A DNA stretch of 64,000 bases from Oikopleura dioica (taxonomy: Eukaryota > Chordata > Appendicularia > Copelata > Oikopleuridae). Positions 55,909-64,000 of the stretch are shown here, one piece after another. The notes under the pieces were generated by a model. The model did not search any database. It was not told the DNA's origin and saw only the letters and a program-made list of their open reading frames with translations. Each line of letters starts with the position of its first letter. Position 1 is the stretch's first letter. A program made the position numbers and the translations under genes. The stretch is taken from contig OU015569.1 of assembly GCA_907165135.1 (NCBI GenBank), positions 10,416,501 through 10,480,500 of the forward strand, read 5' to 3'.

Positions 55909-58900
55909 TTAACATTTACGTAACATAAGGAGGGTCACTCGACAGGACAAGGAACTACTGGGAGCTTCTGCTACTAAATCAAATACCAGAAAGGTGGATA
56001 CAAAAAAAATTGTTGAGTTTGGAACTAACCTTCGACTGTATTCTTCTCTGCCATCATATAATGTCGATACAAGCCAGCAATTTCCCGAGCTTGAGCTTGA
56101 CTCAATAGCCTTGCTGAACTATCAGCATCAACAGGATCCAGCCCGCACTGAAAAACCTCGACCAGCTCCTTCACTCTCCATGAAAACTCTTTGTCTTCTA
56201 TCTCCTCAAGATCTTTTTTGATGCACTCATCTACCGGAGCAATCTTGGCCTCGTCAAAGAACTCGGTCTTGGGCAGTTTTCCATCTTCCTTGAAAATTCG
56301 AACGACAAGAACATCTTCGAAGTTTTTGTTTGCCACCTGTGCGAGTTGCAAGTCGCGTGTGCCCGCAAGGAAGCAACAGTGTTTTTTCTCAGCGAAAGTA
56401 GACAAGGCGAAAGCAGATAGAACCAGTTTGTCTTCGTGCCGCGTCCCGTGGCCCCAGTTGTCCATCATACAAAGAGTTTTCTTCGTGGAAGAAGATACCG
56501 CACAAATGCTTCGATTCAGTGCTTGAAAAATATATATTTACTATTTCACAAAAATCGATAAGCGACTCACCAGCTATGTCTGTCCCGAATTGCGAGATCT
56601 GATCAGCTTGAGCGACCATCCTAACGGGGGTAAGACATTCAATTCGGGTGAAAATTGAACAGGCAAAGAATTCTAAATGGTTCAATCATCGATGATCATT
56701 TCTACAAATTCTTCGTTGAATTATATTTATGAACCATTCCTGCGGGGACGAATAAGCCCAACTGCGCCAGATAGACGCATGTTGCTACGGAAGTGATTAG
56801 ATCCGTCTTGCCAGAGTACTTTTCGCCGTAAACAAGAATCGTCTTTCTGAACTTGCTTGTCGTGGCGAACGATTGCGGCCGCCACATAGGATGTGACACT
56901 GCTTTCACCATGTTCCAAATGCCTTTGCCTTTGATTACAGCTTCTTCGCTCTCGAACACTGTTGGCTTCTTGAGTTTCAGCTCAACGATTGTAGCCGAAA
57001 TGTGAAGATACAACGCGAGTTCATCGATAGCTTCCGCAATAGACTAAAAATTAATCACTAAAATTTTTTAATAAGTTCACCTCAAAGTCTGAAGATATTT
57101 CTTTTATCTTTGAAAGTAGAATTCGCTGCACCTCGTCTTTAATTTCAACCACCTGTCTTTTTGGATCTCCGATTTCTGACTGAATAAAAATTAAAACATC
57201 GTCGAAGCAAATGAGCTTACGTTAAGAACTTCGGTTCTGCCACTGCGAAAAAATGCCGAATTGATGTTTCTTGTGACAAGAGTAAGTTCCGGATAGAGTG
57301 TTTGAATTCGCTAAAGGTCGATTTTATAAAAAAAAAGAATATATAGATATATAATATATATTATATATACAGCTAAAAGTATCAGATAAAACCACTGCCC
57401 TTTATTTCCTGATCGGTAGCAGGTCCATCAAATTGTTTTTCCAGGTAAAAACCTAGTTCGCGCATATGCTTCAGTACCAAGCCCAAATCGCTATAAAGCA
57501 AGTCAATATCCACTTGCCCGTGATCGATAATCGACGGAATGCGAGATTCCATATGTAAAACTCGGCGAACGCGCGCTAGTTCTTCTGATTCCGGGTTTAA
57601 AACGATGCATTTTCGCATTTTGCTCTGTTTCTGAGTGTAAACCATTGAAAGATTATTTGTTCTCAAAGACTCTTGCTTATATGATGGCACTTTCCTGATC
57701 CAAATCAATCAAGCTCTCGATCGAAGATCCAACGTCTTGGATACGCTTGAAAAGGTCTTCGTTGATTGCAGATATTTTCAAGCCTTTGATATGAGCAGGA
57801 ATCGATTGTCGACTTATCTGAACTTCTGAGATGTTTCTGACTGCAGTGAGCACTTGTTTCCAAAAGTGGTAGTTCTTTCGCACCATTAATCCTGATTTGG
57901 CCATTGCCATGCCACTTGAAATCTTCTTTGGGATTGAAAATCGCTCACAAACCTTCAATAAATCTCGCCTGAGGTAGCCATTTTCCGCGAAGAATTCAAA
58001 GATCACTTGTCTACGCTTAATCATGTCGATATCTGCGACTGGAGTTTGTAGAAACCGTCGGAGTCGTTTTTGCAAGCCAATGCCATTTATTCCTCTGAAC
58101 AAGGCGAGTATTGTAGTCTCGTTAGAAGTTTGCCCACGTTGGCTTGTTATACGAAGATATCGGAGAACATTACTGTCAATTCCGCACGCTAAAAATGTGG
58201 TGAACCTCACGCTAAGTTTCAGAAATAATTACCTGTCACTAAAGAAAGCGGCTCAAATTTTATGGGTCCATGTGCGTTAGCCCGTTTGATAAATCCAATA
58301 AGCGCCCCAACTGATCTGATGGCAATTGTGCAATCTGAAGGAATCGCGCATCTGGTATGGATTGAGCTCCCTCGCTCAATCCTCATGCTCTCTTATTCGT
58401 GCCTGGCACTTAGGAGCGAAGAACTCGGAGTTGTCTAAGCGAATGAGTTGTGGAGGACGATAATCTGCAGCTGCAAAGCGCTCCTTGGAAACTTTAAGGA
58501 GGGCAGAAAGGAGAGCATCTTCCTTGTTTCCACAGACGACGAGGAAACGAGGCTCATGCTCAAAAAGCAACGGCAATAACAGATTATCCACTTGATCGTT
58601 TTTTGCTATGGCTTGGAGCTTATTTTCACTCCTAGAAAATTAAGATTTATCTTATCCTCAGAGAGAATAACTTACCATAAGATTGTTTGCCTTTCCTCGT
58701 CGAAAACGGCAACAGCTAATGAATTCTTCGATCGATAGATACACACAGATTTCTGGGATTGAGGAGTGGGCGTGCCTTAATTTTATAATCAAACTTTCAG
58801 CTTTTAGCTTTTGAACTTACCATATGAAGAAGTTCTCGTAGAGCTAGTGGTAATTGTTCTTCCTACTCCAGAACTCTTGGCATTGGACGATGATGATGTC

Positions 58901-60110
58901 GAGTTAGGATGAGCGGAAGTAGTCTCCTCAGAAGACCTTCCTTTCGTTCCAGAAGATGACTCATGACGTCTTGGCGGGACAGCTGGCACTCGAAATACTG
59001 GATCAGCGTCTGCAGAATTTACTACTGGTCGCTCTTCTTCTCTGGCTGAACTAGAGATAACAGGAACATTCAGTTCAGGATTTGCTGGATTGACTGTAGG
59101 AGTGATTGTGGAGTGATTCTGTTCTGCAACCTGAGTAGTAGAAGAGGTGCTGTTGGCATTAGTGACACTTTCATCATCGCTTCTGTTTGTTTTCTCGATA
59201 GTCGTGCTAGAATTGAGCTCGTTCAGGAGAGATGTCACACCCCTTGAGCCATTGTCTTTTGAATTGCCCAAGCCACAGACAGTTGAATCCCTTGGCCTTA
59301 GAATGCTCTCACTCAAACTTGAGGAGCGAGCAGCTTTACCAGGTCGTGGCATCTGTGAATGAACCGGACGAGGAGGTCGGAGAACGTTTTCAGGAGTATT
59401 TTCGACGATGTTTTGGACGGTCTGGGTTTGGATTGGAACTGCATCATTTTGGTTTTTGGTTCTGGCGACATGCTCAGCGATCTTGCGTCGCTCGTCTTCG
59501 TACAAGAAGTCAATAATCTAAATCAAAATTTTAATCAAATAAATTGACAATCTAACCGAAGCTGGCTCGTGGCTTCTCCGCTTTTTTGGCGATTTAGAGT
59601 TGGTGGTATTTATTTCTTCTGAGAAAGCTTCTTCATTTTGATCATTATTCCCAGCAGATGTTTGGGAATCATCAGGCGAGCCTTCCCATCTCAGGGTGAA
59701 ATTTCCTTCGACTACTCGCTGAGGTGGCTCAATCGTGGTTGTTGTCTGCGACGAGAAACGCAAGTTGAAGTCGTCGTCGTTGGCGACTCTAGTTCCATCG
59801 AATCCTTCATCTGCTGGCCCTTTATTCTCATTCATCACACGGTCAAGCTGAGAAGTGGCATTAAAATTCGCTCAAAAAGAAAAATCGTAACATACCTCTT
59901 CCACGTCAATATCTAGCTCTTCGTCAAACGTATCATCAGTTGCAAGACTCGCGTTGGTATTTGTCTTTGTGTTCAAATTCTTAACTCCAGAATCTAAATC
60001 ATGATCAATTACATGTAGCAAAGATAAAAGTTAGAACCTGAAGTGGTGGGATTTGCTATTTTCGGACAATCGCCTAAAACTTTACTTCTGCGTTTCAAAT
60101 AACGATCCAT
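55909..60110 (-). CDS. MSH5: MutS homologue, MSH5-like, with long N-terminal extension
   Basis: MSH5 forms a meiotic clamp with MSH4 on recombination intermediates. The minus-strand exons start MDRYLKRRSKVLGDCPKIAN (60110) and encode about 400 disordered, Ser/Thr-rich residues. The frame then continues into KSVCIYRSKNSLAVAVFDEE, PRFLVVCGNKEDALLSALLK, the MutS connector/lever (CGIDSNVLRYLRITSQRGQT, GIGLQKRLRRFLQTPVADID, IKRRQVIFEFFAENGYLRRD) and the ATPase. Walker A is VYGEKYSGKTDLITSV, with GxxxxGKT intact. The Walker B region is CMMDNWGHGT, where the usual DE is DN. FVPAG and the C-terminal helix are recognisable. The extension is joined by in-frame introns, not by an ATG-bearing acceptor, so it appears to be part of the protein. 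The C-terminus may end at about 56025 or extend to 55911. Confidence 0.72.
57342..57370. repeat. TA-rich microsatellite in an MSH5 intron
   Basis: A run of alternating A and T with short palindromic interruptions lies inside an intron between two coding exons. It is simple sequence only. Confidence 0.6.
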
Positions 60111-60677
60111 TTTCTCTTGTGAGTGATAAACGTATCTCTGATTTTTTCTTTTTTTTTTCTTTCGTCTGAGAGACCGCAGAAAAAGTTTCTTCTCTTGGTT
60201 GAGCGTCAACGAGTTCTCGCGCCCTTTCGAGCGGAGCTGGTTCTTCTCGAAGTTAAAATACAACGAGGTGGGAAGAAACTAACCAAGGGCCTCGGAATCG
60301 GATAGAAAATCTTTCCACGTGAAAGGTTGGTAAGTCACTTCTATCAGAATTTCATATTCAGTATTCTTTCAAAACTCGAGGACAAGCTGAGAGAGACTCA
60401 TCCGACGATGAAGCCCCTCAAGAAGATGCGAAGCAAGACGACCCGAATTGAATAGATACCACAGTCTTCTACTTTTGTTCTTGCAGTTTCTAGCAGGCGC
60501 ATTTTTTACAAATTGTAAAGTAGGATTATCCTATTCCTGATTTTCGAGCAAATTGAAAAACGGTGGGGCGCTGGAGTCAAACTGAAATGATAATATCTGA
60601 AAAACAATTTGCCTCTTTCCCGGTTGCAGCTTGTAGCTTCATTCGCATTGAGTTAACATTTGTGAAAACAGCGAAAA
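60111..60677. other. Spacer between divergent genes
   Basis: About 565 nt between the start of the minus-strand MSH5-like gene and the start of the next plus-strand gene, so it probably contains a shared bidirectional promoter. The overlapping frames at 60009-60263 and 60123-60305 are low-complexity and not supported. Confidence 0.4.
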
Positions 60678-61602
60678 ATGAAACTAGATAAAGAAATGGA
60701 GCTGTTCCCTGAGGTAGATTCGGACGTTTCTATTTTCTCGGATGCATCGAATTCGGATTGCGGAAGCGTCTTCTCTGACGAACCAACTACTAGCGAGCTT
60801 CTGGAGCACATGTCCTTCTCAGGTTTGCCTCTTTATCTCGACCTGTACAAGTTTAAAATGGATTTTAGAGGAGGATGAGATTGACGATGCGAAAGAAGAG
60901 GAGCAAGCAGATTTCGCTGTCGATGAGATCACTGCGCCTCTAGAACTCATTGAGGAGAAATCAACAAGGACTTCTTCGACTCCGATCAGAGAGAATCAGT
61001 CGCCGCCGAAAAAAGGTAAAATAATACATTTGTTCGAAACGTACTTATCAGCTTTCGAAAGTTGTAGCTCGTTTCTTTCGACGAACGGTCGACGGAAGCA
61101 CGAACTCTTTGCCGAAAAAGAAGAATGCAGAAGTCGAACCAGTGGCGGGATTCAAGCTGCGGGCGTCCTCCTTGCGATCTTTCCGCGCTTCGGCCGAGAA
61201 AGAAAACGCGCAGGAAGGAGCACCAGCGCCGGCGCCGCGGCAGCGATCGGCAACGGAACTGAAGAGCTACTCGCAAGTTCTCTCGCCGAACAGATTCGAG
61301 AACAGAAAGAAGATCTTCGATAACGCGGCGGCGACTAACGAGATCTCGAGAAAGCGCGCCTTCGCGAACAGAAACAAGATTGAACCGCCGCACTTCAATC
61401 AGTCAAAAATGGAAATGATTAAAAACAAATTCGAAGGTGAGCCAAGTCCCAACAATATGGACCGCGAATAATGTTTCTAGAGCGGGCTAATGGCGGAGCT
61501 GGTTGCAATCAGTTCGAAATGACACTGGTGGAAGAAGACCGAGAAGAACAAAAACGTCGCCACCAGGAAAACATGATGAAGTTTGAGCGGATTTTCAACT
61601 AG
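60678..61602 (+). CDS. Disordered protein with KEN box, possible cell-cycle substrate
   Basis: Four exons keep frame: 60678 to about 60821, about 60868-61015, about 61067-61437 and about 61481-61602. The N-terminus is acidic and Ser-rich (MKLDKEMELFPEVDSDVSIF, DASNSDCGSVFSDE). The middle has VARFFRRTVDGSTNSLPKKK and ASAEKENAQEG, a KEN-box sequence of the type read by the anaphase-promoting complex. A basic helical C-terminal part follows (YSQVLSPNRFENRKKIFDN, KMEMIKNKFEGERANG), ending RRHQENMMKFERIFN. About 240 residues, mostly predicted disordered. It is a regulator of some kind by composition; no family is recognised. Confidence 0.5.
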
Positions 61603-62007
61603 AAAAAAATTCGTCTTCTCATCGTCATTTTCACTGCCTTATTTATTTTTGTTCACCTTTGGAAATTTACAAAACACGTTTTTTAATAAAATAAAATTTA
61701 TTTGTCTCTACAATAAATAAATTGATTAAGTGAAGAAAGACTCTCTCATGTGTGTGTTTTTATAATATAAAAATAGAAGAAGTAGATAAGAAAGATGGAA
61801 CGATTCTGTCTCGTATAAAAATAATCATTTAAGTTAAGGGTATCAACAACTTGGGGAAGGAAGGAGTCTGTACATATAAGTGGCAACCTAAGGAGAAAAG
61901 GGCTGCGATTGGCAAGAAACGAGAGTTCTCTCTTCACGAACACAAGAAATGTAAATGTCGTTTTTCTGGGTCTTTGATCTTCTAAATAATGTTTTTTCAT
62001 TCCTCAT
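61603..62007. other. Convergent 3' ends, no gene
   Basis: About 400 nt between a plus-strand and a minus-strand stop codon, with AATAAA signals near 61687-61692 and 61712-61717. A short TG run lies near 61749. No gene is seen. Confidence 0.45.
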
Positions 62008-64000
62008 TTATGACGATCCTCGGACGGCCTCCTTCAGATAGGCTTGTTTGCGGCGGATTTCCAGGGCGAGTTGATCTTTTAGCGTCGTGATCTAAAGCAA
62101 TTTTTATTATAAAAATGAAATAATTTGAATAGAAAACATGCTCCTCTCTTCATTGATCAAAAGAGAGTTTTTCGACTAATCTCAGTCGTAATTTCAAGAA
62201 TCAAAATTAAAAAATACGAAGAACATGCAAAATATTTTCTTTTTTTTTACTCAGTCATGAATAAGTCACTTTCGTCTTTTTTCATGCAGGAATTTATAAT
62301 TTCCCCGAATACAATAAAAAATATTTATCCATGCGTTTCTGTTTTTCTTTCGATAGTTACCTCGCTTCTGTAGCCAAAGATCTAATATTGAGTGTGTTAC
62401 AAAATGTGTACTTGGCGATTGAAATGAAGTGCGTGACTTTCAATTTTGAAACACACAAAATTGCGGTTCCAAAAAGGACTTTTTATTTTTACCTGTTCCT
62501 CGAGGCCGCGAATTCTTTGGCGATGGGCGCGCTCTCGAGATTCTAGAGTGCGTTCGGCCTGGCTGTGTGCCGATCGGAGTCGTTCCATTTCACTGTCTGC
62601 CTCCTAGCTCATGTTTAGCGCTGTAAATTGGCATTTTAAAAGTACCTGTCTGTGACGAGAAGTCAGTTCCAAAATGCGATGAGCGTGCGATTGCTCTTGC
62701 TCAGCCAGAAGGGCCTCGAGCTCGTGAGATCGCTTGACAAGAGCGCTCAGTTCTCCTTCGACACCTTTGACAGTCGAATCCAGATTCGCCCGCTCGGAAG
62801 AGAGTCGCAGCGCTTCTTCAGCTCGTGCGTTTCGCTCCTTTTCAAGCTAAAACTCAAATTTATCCCGTGATTCAACTAATTGATAATAATTATAATATGA
62901 TGGTAGCCATCGAAGAAATAATCTTCATTTGAATAAGTTACATGGTTCATGTTCTTCTTGAGCGACTGTTTGTCTTTTTCTAATCGCTGGGCGGCGCGCT
63001 CTGTTTCGCGTTTCTTTGCGTCCAATTGGGCAATCGCTCGTTGGAGACCGGTTACTCGTTCCTTTTGTTGATTAATTAGAGCGATTGTAACGAGAGTATA
63101 TGTACCTGGAGAACTTTCTTTTCCTCTTGAAGCTTGGAGATTCGCTGGACAGCGGCACCTTCATTTTCACGAGCAGCATCCAGCATCTGAAAAAGAAATA
63201 AACACTGTTCAAGGAAAGTATTCTAATGTAGTACCTGTTTGTTGGTCTTGAGTTGTGCCTCGAGCTCCATTGTTCGAAGGTCTGCGTCCTCGTTGTTTCT
63301 GTTCGCGGACGAGAGTTTTTCGTTTTGCTTGGCAAGTTGTTTCTTGAGCTCGGCAACGCTGGCTCGGGAGGTCTCCAATCGCTCGCCGAGGACGGTTCGG
63401 TCTTGCTCGGAAGCTGTGACGAGTTTTTGCAACTTGTAGATTTTTTCCTGCGAAAGCCATTTTAGAATATAAAAAGATGCAGATCATTACCTGTAGATCT
63501 TGAGTTTGAAGGTCTTTCGTGGAGATGTTCTTTCCAAGGTCGTTAACTCGTTTTCGCAGCTGCTCTTCTCCCTCTGTAGTTTTGGCAAGACCGGCGGAAA
63601 GGCGCTCGATAGAGGTCTAGTTAGGAAATAGGAATGATGAACTGAGATTTTACGCGTTACCTGGAGGTTTTGACACTTGCTCTCAGCAGTATGAAGTTGT
63701 TTAGTGAGCGAGTCGCATCGTTCCTTCATAACTTGCACCTCGGTTTCCTTATCGTGGACAGTGAGCTTCATCCTTTGCAATTCTCCCTCGAGTTTGCGAC
63801 GTTTTACTTCAGTATCGGTTTGCTTTTGCTCCGCAATGTCCAATGTTTCCTTTTGTCTGAAATAACAAAGTTATTTTTACAGAAAACATTTATATTTAGA
63901 ATATAAATAATAAGCAATAATTACCTTTTTAACTCGGCGTCCATTCGAGTTTCTGCGGCCTTGTGTTTGTTAATTCGATCAAGAAGCTTTCTTCGATCAC
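62008..64000 (-). CDS. C-terminal part of a long coiled-coil protein, rootletin-like (5' end outside window)
   Basis: Minus strand, about eight exons, with the 5' end beyond the window. Every exon encodes heptad-repeat helix rich in Glu, Lys, Arg, Gln and Leu: KRRKLEGELQRMKLTVHDKE, TSIERLSAGLAKTTEGEEQL, YKLQKLVTASEQDRTVLGER, ERVTGLQRAIAQLDAKKRET, NARAEEALRLSSERANLDST, and the C-terminal EMERLRSAHSQAERTLESRE then HRQRIRGLEEQITTLKDQLA. The stop is at 62008-62010. Continuous coiled coil with no motor or kinase domain in view suits ciliary-rootlet or centrosomal proteins (CROCC/CEP250), and the last block recalls the rootletin C-terminus. Myosin or other filament proteins remain possible. Confidence 0.55.

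Overview
This is a gene-dense eukaryotic (metazoan) nuclear window. Most introns are very short (about 38-60 nt), intergenic DNA is AT-rich, and many start codons sit directly behind a TTTAG/TTTCAG acceptor, as expected for spliced-leader trans-splicing. Several introns read best as GC-AG or GA-AG, and some genes lie head to tail with only 56-93 bp between them. Together with bilaterian orthologues (ANKRD11/12, RERE, ATXN7L3, FEM1, MSH5) this points to a larvacean tunicate such as Oikopleura. That assignment is an inference from architecture, not from a database match.

Layout. 1-7.8 kb is gene-poor: a long-inverted-repeat element (338-1090), three small genes of unknown function and a decayed reverse-transcriptase fragment. 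7.8-9.8 kb is TRMT1 (minus), followed by a duplicated, structured segment of unclear nature. 11.7-18.9 kb holds an ANKRD11/12-like gene, with an antisense tRNA-Val(AAC) in one intron, and PRMT1 close behind. 19.2-25.3 kb holds a small basic protein, then TTC1, a FAM210-like membrane protein and a four-tudor-domain gene in operon-like spacing. 26.3-30.7 kb is RERE/atrophin.

32.5-37.5 kb is a second operon-like run: OXA1L-like, CWC25 and DNAJA3. It is followed by ATXN7L3 (SAGA deubiquitinase module) and two unrecognised coding genes. 41.9-47.6 kb carries a C2H2 zinc-finger gene, mitochondrial MRPS18B and an active-looking rhomboid protease. 47.9-50.7 kb is FEM1, whose first intron is a complete small transposon. 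51.6-64 kb holds a single-pass membrane protein, a second zinc-finger gene (minus), an MSH5 homologue with a long N-terminal extension and an altered Walker B (minus), a KEN-box-containing protein, and the 3' end of a rootletin-like coiled-coil gene running off the right edge (minus).

Themes are housekeeping RNA/protein modification (TRMT1, PRMT1, CWC25), mitochondrial biogenesis (OXA1L, DNAJA3, MRPS18B, FAM210-like) and chromatin or germline functions (ANKRD11, RERE, ATXN7L3, tudor, MSH5). No CRISPR array, bacterial operon or rRNA gene was seen. All exon boundaries were read by eye from splice motifs, frame and family alignment from memory, so individual junctions may be off.
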